From Cyathus striatus (taxonomy: Eukaryota; Basidiomycota; Agaricomycetes; Agaricales; Nidulariaceae): 64,000 bases of DNA. The stretch is taken from NCBI GenBank assembly GCA_025738555.1, contig JAOVFP010000005.1, forward strand, positions 2,480,001 to 2,544,000, written 5' to 3'. The notes below the pieces were generated by a model, which was not told the DNA's origin, made no database searches, and was given only the letters and a program-made list of their open reading frames with translations. This document shows, piece after piece, positions 44,014 through 55,541 of the stretch. The stretch's first letter is position 1, and every line of letters begins with the position of its first letter. Both the position numbers and the translations under genes were made by a program.

Positions 44014-45524
44014 TCAAGGAAAGGCACCGTCGCAATCTGAGCTTCCTGAAGTGGACGACAGCTCGCTGTAGTGTGCGATTTTGAGCCTTTGACTAGCCGG
44101 GATTGCCTTATCCTCAAGCCAGTGCGGAGAACCGCCTTTGAGGACACCTACGCGCTTCATTGCGAGGAGCTGTAGAGAAATAAATAAATAAATAGGATGA
44201 AACATCTCAGCCGATCTTACGTTGTGAGCCGCGTTGGAATGATCGTAAACTCCACCAAAGAATGCAGTTGTAGCATCCCTGGCAATCGTCTTGATTATAA
44301 GATGCTCACCGCCAGGATGTTCTTCCACAAACGAACTGAGGTCATGGATGAAGCCAGCAATTAAGACGAGGGGACGTTCCCGGCATTGTTGCTGATCTAA
44401 AGGTGGCGATAAGAAAATTGTAAGCGCAGGAAAGTGCAACGAACTTACAAGATTCCCAAGTAATAACCGGGAGATCAACACCGTTGGTAGGCCATGCGAG
44501 ATTCTCCTGCGTTTCATGAAGTTTCTTAAGTTGCATAGTCAGCTGACCTTTCCGGACTTCGTTGTCCGGGAACATCTACTTTATAAATTAAGATACGAGA
44601 CGAGTAAAAAGTCAGTAAATCATGAACCTTTAAATGGCTCGCCAGTCCGGCCTTGCTACACATCCAGATAAACCACTTTGTGGGATCGTATTGGTACCAT
44701 TTAACTGCGCTCCTATAGTCCATAGGAAACTGGTGGTGGAAGTTATGGTATCCGTCACCGATAGTACACAGTGCAGTAATAAGATGATCCTTTGGCGTGA
44801 GTTTATCATCGAATGAAGCATCTCCAAGCCAGTGTGCAAGAGAGTTGACGCAGAACGTCGAGTGATGCACGAAGCACAACCGAATTACTCCAGCGTACAC
44901 ATATCCGCCTCTTCCGTCGCCCCATAGAAGCCACGGAATAATCGTCGGCACAATGAACCCCATTATCAAAATGAGCTTTAGATAATGCTCATGCTGCCAG
45001 CGTACAATAGGGTTGCGGGATAAGTCACTGACATCCGCAACACCGGGTTTCCTCCTGGGCTTGAAAAGCATCCACCCTACATGACACCACCAGAATCCAT
45101 TCCGTGCATCATAGGGATCTAAATCGGTGTCAGTGTACCTATGGTGAGCGCGATGACCGCGACACCACCACTTGATAGATCCTTGCACAGCGCCAGTTCC
45201 AGCGCAAGCCAGGAAGTATTGCAATGGTTTGGAAGCATTGTAAGAACGGTGGGACCACAGCCTGTGGAAACCTGCTGTAATTCCGAGCCCTGTGACGAAA
45301 TAATAACAAACCGCGAATACGAAGGTTTCCCATCTCAGAGGCGTGTAGAGAGCACCAAAAATACCCATTATAGGGGTACCGACGATGATAAAAAGGGAGA
45401 GCCAGTTGATTTCTTTGTGGACGTTGGCGAGGGTAATAGGTGGTAGAGGTTTCTCGGTTTTGAGAGTGCGGGTGACATAGTTATCTGAAATGTGGAAATC
45501 AATAGGGGTGTAGTCCTCGCCCAT
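44014..45524 (-). CDS. OLE1: Delta-9 acyl-CoA desaturase with cytochrome b5 domain, 451 aa
   Basis: An ER enzyme that puts the first double bond into stearoyl/palmitoyl-CoA, using electrons through its own cytochrome b5 domain. Exons (minus): 45524-44628, 44575-44449, 44396-44221, 44169-44014; all phases agree. The three histidine boxes are present: HRLWSH (H87, H92), HRAHH (H124, H127, H128), HNFHH (H260, H263, H264). Hydrophobic spans lie around residues 42-62, 65-90 and 183-225. After the desaturase comes the 'FPDNEVRKGQLTMQLK' linker seen in fungal OLE1 proteins. Then follows a b5 domain with haem-ligand motif H-P-G-G (H368). I take the ATG at 45524; the frame is open 17 codons further but the upstream codon is TTG. 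A TATAAAA box lies 79 bases upstream. Likely essential and housekeeping. Confidence 0.95.
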
Positions 45525-45602
45525 TACAGAAATCGGCTTGAGAGATGAGGAGGTTGAAAGACTCGATGGGGGCAATTTGAAAGAAGCGTAACAATAATAC
45601 TC

Positions 45603-45609
45603 TTTTATA
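45603..45609 (-). promoter_or_regulatory. OLE1: TATA box of OLE1
   Basis: TATAAAA on the minus strand, 79 bases upstream of the chosen ATG (45524). It supports that start over the upstream non-ATG frame. Confidence 0.65.
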
Positions 45610-47944
45610 GAATGCCATACACTTCATGTATTTAACTCGTAGATCATGCAAAGTTTTGGGGTTTGCGCTGTCATGATAAGTATATCGGGGCAGCAACATC
45701 CGGATTGTACGCGAAGTTGGAGCGTAAGCAAGGTGTTAGTCATTGAACTAATTTTTGCCAAGCCGCTGGGTGTAACCTGAAAAAAGGTGCTCGGAATATA
45801 CTTATGTCTTGCAGAAGTGTTTGATGATATCTAGAATACTAACCTAGTATCGTAAGGTATTCTTCGAGTCATGGGTTATAAAATAATGGATGAGAAACTA
45901 GTTCCCGCACATTTCAACGTTAAAGACCCTATGCGTTCCAATCACCACATTCTTCGTTTCAAGGCAGGAAACCCCATTATTTATCCCTGCCCCAAAGGCC
46001 TTTTCAATGAAGTAGATCCTAAAGCAGGTGAGTGCCTAAAATATCGTTGTTACGGCAGTGATACAAATACCCCAAAGAACTGAAAGACGCCTGCTGCGCA
46101 GCATAATGGCCACACCCCACAACTCACAAGTCCTTGCGCAAGGTAAAATTAAGAGTTACATACAGAAATGACGTCGTAAACAGATAATACTCTCCGATTT
46201 CTTGCCGGAAGATGATTCCACTCGGCGGTGTTGATGTTCTGTGAGGAGGGTTGGGAAGGAAGACGTTGGGAAGACAAATCAAAAACAAATCAAAGAATTC
46301 TCAACAAAGAATCAATGCATCCACTGCATATTTGGCTAAATCCCCAGGACCAAATAATACAGTTAACTCCGACTCAGTCAGGGCCCACTACCTTCCCGTG
46401 TCAACGGCCTGATATGAGTTGTAACTGTTCAACGTTGGAAGTATTCGATGTGTTGCTAGTAATGAAAAGCGACTAATTTATTGCTAATTTCGTTCTCAGT
46501 AAGTACTATATCTACTTCTCGATATTAGTAGTCTACGTTGTCACAAATTAACATAGTGTATCACAAAGAGCATCAAAATCTTTTCTGCTTATCGATTGTA
46601 GAACGCCAAGAATGCGCGATTTACGTTCCACAAAAGCCCTGTTTGTTCATCCAAAATGTGCCCGAAATTGTCGAAAAAACATAAACCCCTCATGACATCC
46701 TTTCTAACGTGTAGAGCGGAGCGCTAGCCCAGCTATAACAGATTTTCCTCCTAGATTCCATTGGACAGTGGATTAGTGAGCTGTTAACAAGTAGAAATCA
46801 ATTTACGCGCTGGTGGCGTTTCCAGGGTCCTGGAACAACCCAAATACATAAGTTACAGTATGTCGTAAGGGAGAGAACTCAGTGTATCGAGTATTATGAT
46901 CTGGTGTGAAGAACGAGAATGTAATATTGCAGAAGCGCGAGACGTATTCTGCCAGTGCAGTCGTAATGTTACAAGACAAATTGACTGCTACCTGAGAAGA
47001 CATTTATGCGAGAATCGCCATGACATTTAGGGAGTATGAGGTCCGCCACTTTCGCAGTATATGACGAAGGAATCAGGTGAGAACACAGCCGTATTTCATT
47101 TTCAGAGCGATGAAGCCGGGCCTAGAGGGAAGCCATCAAGAACGAAGAACATACCTTAGAACTTACATCCTCTCGCATATTTCCGCTAACAATCCCAACA
47201 CGCTCGCCCACATTAGACACAGCAGATTGGAAGTGACTGGATGTTGAAGTGCTTGAGGAGCACTGAGAGGAGGTATAGTGAGGGGAGGATGTTGCACTAC
47301 GGCTTGAATACTGAATACATCGCAGAAGTTGTTTTCAGAAAGCCTCTGTGAGGACTCTGCGATATCCCGGAAGGAATGAAGCGTGACATGCTATACCATT
47401 GAACTGTTCAAAATCATGTTAAACGATCGCGAAAAACGAGACATCGGCTGAGAGAGTAGAAGAGCGATGGTAATGGTAGAGACTCATGCTACAAGGACTC
47501 CAGGTTAAGTCGACAACCATAATGTGTCCAAATACAGGTAAATTTTTTACTATACAAGGTAGTGGGAATAAGGATATGGAGAGGTGGTACTTACTGACAC
47601 GCTCGCTGTTTTCTCCCTTCTTTCTGCTCTAAAGCACTTCTTTTCTCCCTTTTCTCTTCCTCTTTTATTCGTCCTTTTATGCTCGATTTTTCTACCAAAA
47701 ATTGTAAGTTTTGAAGAATTGTCTGTGGGCCTCGGCGTCGGAAAATGAACTCGGAGCCGGGACCTCTTCCGGTTGAAAACTTGAAATGTAGTAGTCTCAC
47801 ACGGTATACATGTATTTACCTGTACGCACTGCATACAATAGTTTACATAGAGCACTTAAGGAATGTTTGAAAGATGGGAAGGAAATCAGAATTTTCAAAT
47901 TAACCATTTGAAAATGTATAAATTACAGCTCATGCTTCATCAAC
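45610..47944. other. Stretch between OLE1 and membrane protein B
   Basis: OLE1 promoter, then about 2 kb with only short frames and no recognisable motif. The 71-codon + frame at 45871-46083 is plain in composition but matches nothing I know. Confidence 0.4.
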
Positions 47945-49136
47945 TTAGAAATCTCCCAATGCGCTGTTCGCATTCCAAGGAGAGTCCAATTCATCCACGG
48001 CATTTGGTTGCGGATCTTGAGCTGGTGTAATCCTTCGAGTATGTAAGATCAAACGGCAACCCTGCATCGCATGAAGTTGTCAGCGCGTTAGGTTGTTTCA
48101 ACAGTTAATGACCAACCATGGTTGATATAAATAAAATGTAAAAACTGAATATTCGGTAAATCAATTACAAGAGAAATTCGAAAAACAGTATACTCTTACG
48201 GGAACGTTATCTCTACAACATGTTCATGGAAAATTTTATTCGTAGAGCACGTAATTGCTGAAATTGCTGATGCTACAGAGGGTTACAGAATGGTTGAGTG
48301 AACAAGTACAAATGAAATATATAGTACGTACCTGCTGCAAGTGCGAGCATTGTATAACTATCTCTTGTAAGTCGCTGTAAAAGAGGTGCAATGACTCTCA
48401 TAGCCCCTCCCGCCCCTCTTAATGCGCGCTTTATCGAAAGCGTTCTCCCAAAAGTTAGCATGATAAATATAGCTTGTACACCAACTTGCGTAAATCTGAA
48501 ATAGTATATTAGTCATTGTACAACATATACTGATAGTAAAAGCCGTGAAGCATACGCAAAAATATAGAATCCGTCCTTTTTTACATTAGCTAGTCCACAA
48601 GCTGCAGTAAATTCATGTTGAGGAAGATAGACAATTGTAGACAAAGTTGCGTTGAGTATCCACCCTGCAAAGAGGAGGATCAAGAATGCTGCCATTAGAG
48701 TCTGTTGACTATAAAGTGCATAAACTGGATGCTATTAGATGTGCTTGGAGTGTGATAATCTTTTTCTTACTCCGGACTATCATGATCAGATTTAGTATAC
48801 CCATGAAGTAGTAGGTAGTCACTGTTTGATAAATAATCACCCCTTGGCAGTACCGATGAGGTACGTTGGGGTAGTACGCTGAAAGGTTAATAAAATAGCA
48901 CATGTGGAGACTAAGAAATTAGCTGGAATATGGATGCTGTATAAATGAGCGCACATAAGAATGGGCACCATTGAATATCGCGAGCAGATATACAGGCATT
49001 TTAAGAAGATGAATTGGCCTGGTGATCTGAGTGGTCTCAAAAAATCAGTGTAGTTCGAGGGATTTCATAACGTACGTCTGTAAGAAGCTCTTTTCCTCTT
49101 CAGCGTATCTGGCGCACTCCCATACCCATGTTAAAC
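47945..49136 (-). CDS. DUF6533-like multi-span membrane protein B
   Basis: Paralogue of protein A, on the same strand 7 kb away with OLE1 between them. Recognisable pieces in order: T-W-V-W-E-C-A-R-Y-A-E-E-E-K-S-F-L-Q (exon starting 49136), RPLRSPGQFIFLKCLYICSR (about 49035-48975), IIYQTVTTYYFMGILNLIM (about 48835-48775), AAFLILLFAGWILNATLS (about 48693-48640), LTFGRTLSIKRALRGAGGA (about 48460-48405). The final exon (48061-47945) reads G-C-R-L-I-L-H-T-R-R and ends in S-A-L-G-D-F. The IIY-x-T-V-x-x-Y-Y-x-x-G-I match to A is clear. The first exon and the join near 48340-48061 are not resolved; one candidate join puts a stop in frame, so a defect cannot be excluded. Function unknown; seven-span topology is expected from the family. 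Confidence 0.6.
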
Positions 49137-50440
49137 CTGCAATAACTTTCGAAGGACATTTAAATATGCAGAGCTAAAACTGAAAAGGAGATGGTTCACG
49201 CACCACAGGAAATTGAAGCACCAAGCATCCTTAGCAATATGGCAGGTAAGAACAAGTTAGCAGGTTGTGGTTTGATATATCCCACACTTTTAAGCAAGTA
49301 CGCTAAATCAAGGTTTCCACATCCAGGGCTGGTGGTAGTCGATGCCAATCTTCAGTGGAAATGTCAAAAACATGTGATGGTCATACTGAAACGCTAAAAA
49401 CCTCAAAGATTCCAGATGTTACCTGCCATTTGACAGCGTCACCAATGATCACCCGGTAGTCATCTAACTGGGCGGTGGTAATTCAAAATTCAAAGTGGCA
49501 ATGCCAAAATTAACCAAAATCGATACTAGTGGCCCGGGTGGCATGAAGGGTCTTAGCTTGTCTGGCATTACTAATATGACCGTAGTTTGAGTTTATTTCA
49601 AATGTATTCTGTTTTTAACCTTGGGGAATTCTGAAGATCGTCGGTAGGTATGTATTTCTAAAATAAGAACTTTGGTGAAAGCTGAGTGGAAGTAAGTTAC
49701 AGCAAATGCCTGATGTTTGCGCTGGAATCGGCACGCGGCACTAGCTAATGCCATCATCTTTTGAAATAATCAATTGTAAATATGTATCTAAGTTATAAGG
49801 TGAACTGTCAGTGACTCAGTGTCACGTATTTTTCCCCATGTCTTAATCTTACCGACAGAATTTCGTGATGACTGTGAGCTTGTTTTGAAGGATACGTGCC
49901 ACAACTGGAAGTGGAGATGCGAAGATCGGACTGTTTGTATCAAGGGAACAGCGGCGTGCGACGGCGACTTGTAGGTTCAATAATCGGCGGTGCTCGAGGA
50001 GATGGCACTAACTCCAAAGTGGGAAGACAGAATTTGCTTATTGCGTGCGCTCGGGGGACATTAGGGACAACCCTGCCCTGGCTCGCTCAAGAGGCTGACG
50101 TTATTGCAGCATTCAAAGACCGTTGGAATAGTGAAGCTAAGGACTTCCACAAGGGGGGAGACTCCGAGGTCTGTGAGCTACATAGCACTGGTGTGTTGCT
50201 AGTACGTCGACATGATGCTGGACACAATGGTCTTTCTTGGATCCGTTGTAACTCTGACAATAACGGCTTCTATGAGCATTGAGCATTCTAGGAGTTCTCG
50301 TAGCTACTCCTGCCAGAACACGATTCCAAGATTTACTGCCAGTTTCGTCCATTACTGGCCGTAGAGCTTTATGAAAGCTCAAAAGCCGCAGCGGTCTAGT
50401 GTGACCATCGCGGCCGGACCTTGCGGATTGACAATAATGA
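49137..50440. other. Stretch without a recognised gene
   Basis: Should contain the missing first exon and promoter of membrane protein B near 49140-49260. The + frame at 49896-50282 (128 codons) has no motif I recognise and is not called. Confidence 0.4.
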
Positions 50441-51500
50441 CACAGGTTACCGGTTACTACGGTTCATGGATAGCGAACCAGCTGGCATTCTTTCTAGACG
50501 ATATTTACAAGATCTCGTCATCCTGTGAGGACCCTCTTGTCCCCGTTCGCGTTCCTGGACAATTACAGAAAGTGGTCACCTCCGATGTCCACTAGCATCA
50601 ACAATCAATGCCACTTGCTTTTGTCGTTGCACGTTCTGGAGCACAATGTCTGAGAGATCCGGATATGGTCATCATGACCGGATCCTCGCCCCTATCGGGA
50701 ATTGGTGTAGGCCACTACGAGTTAACGAACAGCAGTACAACTGGCGTTCTTTCTGCTCTTACACGCTCTCGATTCCAAGGCTACCTTGCCAGTGCTGACT
50801 ATTCCAAGCCGCAGCGCTTTCTGAAACTTCAAAGAAGTTGCGCTCGAGCTGTGGTCATCGCGACTAGACCCTCGCATGCCCCATCGAAAGTAGTGCAGAC
50901 TATTACGAGTTTCAGATGGCGAAACAGCTGCTGTTCTTTCTGGAGGGTACTAAAAAGGTTTTGTTATCCTGTAACAGCCCTCTCGTCCCCGCTGGCCCTC
51001 GTTGACAATTGCAGCAGTCGTCAATGCCTCCCTCCCACGTCTGCTAGCGATGGCCGCTAAGAGAATTAAGAAATCAAGAGCTCGTTGGCTTTCAGTTTCG
51101 TACCCTGCATTCGAGATTGCAGTTGACTGGTCTTCTCTATGGGTCATCAATTCATCCCTGGTATTTCATACAACTCATCCATATCCCATCTCTAAATTAA
51201 ACTTCTGACATGTGAAGAATCATGTTACATGGGAAAGAGATCGGCCTACGACATTAAACGGACGGAATACGGGAGATAATCGAATCGACTTTCCGTCAGA
51301 CCCCGTTTCCATAGTGCCCAACATAATCCTTCACACTTCACACTCTCCTATCGCGCTTCTTGTTGTCGACGTATGTAGTACATTCCCATTATCGTAATCA
51401 AAAATCCAGCCGGCGTTCTTTACTTACAGGATCTCGTCGTCCTGTGAGAATCCTCTCGTCCCGATTGGTATCGTCTTTGCAAGTCAGGGGGGATATGTTT
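50390..51500 (+). repeat. Degenerate tandem repeats of about 200-450 bases
   Basis: Two related ~190-base blocks at about 50400-50580 and 50840-51025 both run: 'gtgaccatcgcg'/'gtggtcatcgcg', 'actacg.t...gcgaac/aacagct', 'ttctttct', 'tcctgtgaggaccctcttgtc'/'tcctgtaacagccctctcgtc', 'gttcctggacaattacag'/'cctcgttgacaattgcag'. Partial third and fourth copies lie at about 50715-50760 and 51405-51490 ('cgtcctgtgagaatcctctc'). No frame is kept between copies, so they are not an obvious protein repeat now. Confidence 0.6.
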
Positions 51501-51829
51501 GAGTACCCCAGGGGTGTACTCCTCGTCGACGGTTCATCGTATGTCTCTCATTGCTTCCGCTGTATTACACACACTCTCAGTTACCACTAACAGGCGTTGA
51601 AATCTGGGTACCTCCGCCGATACGTCGTCTGCTACTCCTAACAGCACCGACACTTTACCATCGACCGACAACAGCGACGCTTCCTCACCGTACACTACTA
51701 TCAACGACCCTCCACTATCGTACATGTCATCTCCCATTCACCCAACTCGTGCATCACACCATAACACAGCTTAGGACACTCTACGTGGGCTCGAGCTCTA
51801 GGTGTGATGTTACGTGCACCGCCGTACCT

Positions 51830-52549
51830 ATGATGCTCCCACTAGGGAAAGCGGTGGATGGGGTAGAGTTGGAAGTGCATCTATGGCAAGGATCTGAATA
51901 TGCTACGCGCGTCAATGGTGTGTATCCTGTGTACGCTTCCCGCGTTCCTGTGCGTCTGAGTATTAAAGGTTCAGGACGTCCTGTATCTTTCATGCCTGCT
52001 CCTCAAAAGCCGAACCTCACCCCCTCGTCATCTTCAAATTCTAATTGCCCACTTCCTCAAGACTTGGGGTTTACTTCAGCATATGCTGGTGGTTTGAGTG
52101 GATATATGCGGCTTCTAGATGAGCAGAGGGCGGCTGGTTTGCGCTTTCCGGGATATGGGCACGATGGTGCGGGGTCTGAATGGCCGATGTGCGTCCCCCA
52201 CGCGAACGCACCAAGCTCGGGATCTTTTGCACCAAGTGTGTCTTCTCCCTTCAACCATGCGCCCAGTTCTAGGTCTTCGGTGCTGCCAGATTCCGGGCGG
52301 GGGTTCTTCACGTACGACGGGGAGACGTATCGGATTACTTCGGCTTACGCTGATGATTTGAATGGGTATATGCGATTTCTGGATGAGCAGAGGGCAGGTA
52401 GTTTGCGCTTTCCGGGATATGGACAAGATGGCACGAGGATTGAGTCGCCGATGTATATCCCGCACGCGAACGCGAGCTCGGGACCGCGTAGCTCGTCGTC
52501 GTCTGAACAAGCATCCGCACGCTCCCAATCATCCAAATCAAGCGTTTGA
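51830..52549 (+). CDS. Hypothetical protein with two internal ~48-residue repeats
   Basis: I do not recognise the family. The frame is open from 51551, but that is a TTG; the first ATG in frame is 51830, giving 239 residues. Two internal repeats stand out. The first has T-S-A-Y-A-G-G-L-S-G-Y-M-R-L-L-D-E-Q-R, then RFPGYGHDG and P-H-A-N-A (about 52070-52210). The second has T-S-A-Y-A-D-D-L-N-G-Y-M-R-F-L-D-E-Q-R, then RFPGYGQDG and P-H-A-N-A (about 52335-52470). A Ser/Pro-rich linker separates them and a Ser-rich tail ends the protein. No signal peptide or membrane span is seen. Upstream, another frame (51604-51780) is Ser/Thr/Pro-rich, so an earlier exon is possible. It follows directly after the degenerate repeats. 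Confidence 0.5.
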   Translation: MMLPLGKAVDGVELEVHLWQGSEYATRVNGVYPVYASRVPVRLSIKGSGRPVSFMPAPQKPNLTPSSSSNSNCPLPQDLGFTSAYAGGLSGYMRLLDEQRAAGLRFPGYGHDGAGSEWPMCVPHANAPSSGSFAPSVSSPFNHAPSSRSSVLPDSGRGFFTYDGETYRITSAYADDLNGYMRFLDEQRAGSLRFPGYGQDGTRIESPMYIPHANASSGPRSSSSSEQASARSQSSKSSV

Positions 52550-52816
52550 TTATTAAAGACTGACGGAATATATGGGATTATCGAATCGAATTTCTGTCAT
52601 GATGTCTAACAAAATACTCACACTTCTTCACTCTCCTATTGCGCTTCCTGTTGACGATATGTATAGTGTGTTGTTGTAATCAGAAATCCAAAATAGACAT
52701 GATATTCAAACTATGATACATTGCACACTGCTTTTAAGTGCTATTAGACAAGACATAGAGTACGAAACTTCAAGAAATACCAGAGAGCGTGTATGAGAAC
52801 TATACAGTTCTAAATC

Positions 52817-53944
52817 CTAGCTTATCCCCCCCCCTCCATTCATTACCTTCATATCAATCACCAGCGAGATCCGGTACGCATCCGGCCACCCTCGATTGCT
52901 GATATCAATGCTAAGCCTCGAAGCCGGCCTAATAACAACAGACTTCCTCCGCCGGTATCTACATTTCTCGATGATCAAGGCAATCAAGCACTGAATGACC
53001 GGCAGCATGAGCATGATTGGCACGCGTGCGTGAACACGGAACAGATAGAACGCACCCCAATGAGCTTGTATCGTCGTTTATGTGCATTCGTAGGGGGAGA
53101 ATACGTGAAATCGAAATCTTCCTCCTTGAGGGAATAGATGACAGAGTCAAGCTCTACGTCGTCTTCGCTGCCACCTTCCTCCAATATGTCGCGCTAACGA
53201 AGGGCGGAGATAAGACAGCTGAAAGCGGTGGATAGGAAGGGGGAGAACATACGAGAAGATAGTCGCTGCACTGGTAGTCGTAGATATCATTGCGCGCGTC
53301 GAGGGTTCTCTGCAGTGAGCGTCAGCCGCTCACGCCCGGAATTTAAAGCAAAGGCAGGCACCATAGCATCGAAAACAGCAGACGCCTGATTCCTCACGTG
53401 TGGGCCATGAACCTCCTGGCGGGTGGAGCGATAATAGTCGGGCAACGCAGGGGACTCGGATTGGTTGGTCATCACGAGGGTAAAAGAGGGGAAAACGCGC
53501 TGTAGCATGCGCATGAGGAAGTAAAAAAGTCACGATAAAGCTCTCCGAGCGGCAAAACCCCACAAGAGAGAAGAAAAAAACGAGAGTATGCAGTGGGAAT
53601 GAAGTTGAAAGCCAGCAGAGCAAAAACGAGAGGCTCATATACACGGCGAACAGCCAAGTGGAACGAAAAAGAACTCTCAGCGCCACAAACGAATTCAGGT
53701 CCCCGTAGTGTGTTAGGTGTGGAGAAGCGATATCGGTGAATCGTTTTGGGGTCGCTGGGTCCTTCCAAAAGGTTAGTACATGCCAATTCAGGTAGTCGTC
53801 AATTTTTAAGTGTGATTTGGCAACCGGATTTATCCCCGTGATGACGCCAGGAAGAATAAGAAACTTCGCGTGCTCACTTGCCACTACTGCGGCAATCGAG
53901 GAAGAAGTTGGGCAAAGAACCTCAGAACTTGGAGAAAAGCTCAC
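52817..53944 (-). CDS. Possible multi-exon membrane protein, unresolved
   Basis: Several minus-strand pieces look coding and are in order, but I cannot name a family. They are: 'IDDYLNWHVLTFWKDPATP' with a hydrophobic run (VLFRSTWLFAVYMSLSFLL) at about 53810-53600; 'YYRSTRQEVHGPHVRNQASA' at about 53440-53370; and a terminal piece with L-F-R-V-H-A-R-V-P-I-M-L-M-L-P-V-I-Q-C-L-I-A-L at about 53070-52980, ending at 52817 in a Gly-rich tail. The first frame's 5' end (GTGAGC at 53944-53939) looks like a splice donor rather than a start, so the true first exon would lie upstream in 53950-54150. Introns are not firmly placed. It could be a decayed gene. Confidence 0.3.
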
Positions 53945-54149
53945 CGCTCGAGGTGTGGGTAAAGAGGGAGCGCGGGGGCGAGGGCCGTTGTTTGTGAAAA
54001 AGGTTCAGACGTTTCAGAGAGTGAGAACCGATGGGGCTGAGTGCGGATTTAAATGACCATAGGTGATGCGATGACAGGCCACACGACCCATACAAACAAC
54101 CCTTACTTCCAGACCTCTCTCGTCGATGGCAATAATTGACCCTCCTCAA

Positions 54150-54704
54150 CCAACACCAACGCTGACGACATTTCGCTCCCTTTTACAAGTCATCCAACAT
54201 GGTGGCGAGTTCGAAACACAAAGTTACTAGTCAATGGTATTCGTGCGGGGCGATGCTTTCTAGGAGGTGGCCGTCAGTAGTCACATGAAGGTAGACAATA
54301 GGTCGGTCATAATACTTATTATCCTCGTCTCGTAAAGCTAACCATCACCTCCAGGTAAGTGTGTAATACTACAACAATGTACAACCGCGCATGAAGCGCC
54401 AATATACCGCCAATATATCATACTCTTAATTCTATCAACCACTATTCGTCTAATGGATCACTAAGAGATGTAATATCACCCGCATAAGCCGACCATTATC
54501 TTCCAGAACGATCTGATACGGGGCTCTTATATCCACCTTCAACATTTTACTCACTGTACCTCTATTTATAGGAGCCACACTCTCCCTGCCCTGATCCCCG
54601 CAGTATAACGGCAGCAGGACCTCGCCAACAGTGGCGTTTTACTTTTCACCTTCTTTCCCCGGGTACACGATGCGCGTTAGTGCTGCTGTTTATTTATCTT
54701 TATG
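54150..54704. other. Left flank of the hAT nest
   Basis: AT-rich, no gene recognised; ends with the target site CCTCCGGA at 54705-54712. Confidence 0.5.
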
Positions 54705-54712
54705 CCTCCGGA
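54705..54712. other. Target-site duplication of the outer hAT element, left copy
   Basis: CCTCCGGA, repeated exactly at 60838-60845 on the other side of the terminal inverted repeats. Eight bases is the length made by hAT transposases. Confidence 0.9.
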
Positions 54713-55541
54713 TAGTGTTGCCGCGAAGTGAAGTGAAGTGAAGTGAAGTGAAACTCCGACGACAGTTCACACCAAAATCACAAAACGATTTGCAGCGATT
54801 GGAGTGGCGATCTAGTTCACGATTTCGGTGGTAGGTCGGTGTTAAGATTAGCAGCCAATCAAATGGCAAGTTGAGCAATTGTCTCAGGAGTGACACGGAT
54901 GAGTCAGCATGTGCCATATCAGTGCCGTAGTATGTACGAAATTTTTTAGTGTAGTTAATGTAGGCCAAGTACTGGAGCCCTCCAACTCTGCGTTATTAAT
55001 CAATTGTGTTAGTTCTTCGACTCTGTCTGCCACCAGTAGTTCCTGTGCAGCATAAGCCGTAACTGGACCACATATACAATAATCCTCCGGCCGTGCAAGT
55101 TGAATATTATCTGTAAGCATTAAACACTGTTGTTATACGAAAACTTGAGAACCTAAAGTGCCTCGAATAAGTCAGTTGAAATATGGCTCCAGCGCAATGT
55201 TGCAGTCTCTACTCGAAGAAAATTCACACTCTGGGGGCTCAGAGTTCACTCAAAGGCTCTAGCCTGCAGCTTAGGGAATGGCATGGGTAGCTCAAACCCA
55301 TATGGGTCACGGGTATGGGTGCCACGGGTACGGGTCCGGGTAACCATTCTGGTACCCAGTACCCATAGATACCCATACACATAGAAATCATGAAAACTAT
55401 TATATAATCATGAGCTATACAGCTCTAGGCCGCCTATCAGTGAATACAAACAACTTCCAACTGTAGAACATAGCCACAGACATCAACACAAAATCGACAG
55501 ACATCTAACCGAATAAAACTACGGAACAGTCCACATCTGAC

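Noticed and set aside
45525..45575. Longer N-terminus for OLE1 (17 more codons).
   Set aside because: The upstream codon is TTG, not ATG; the ATG at 45524 is well placed behind the TATA box.
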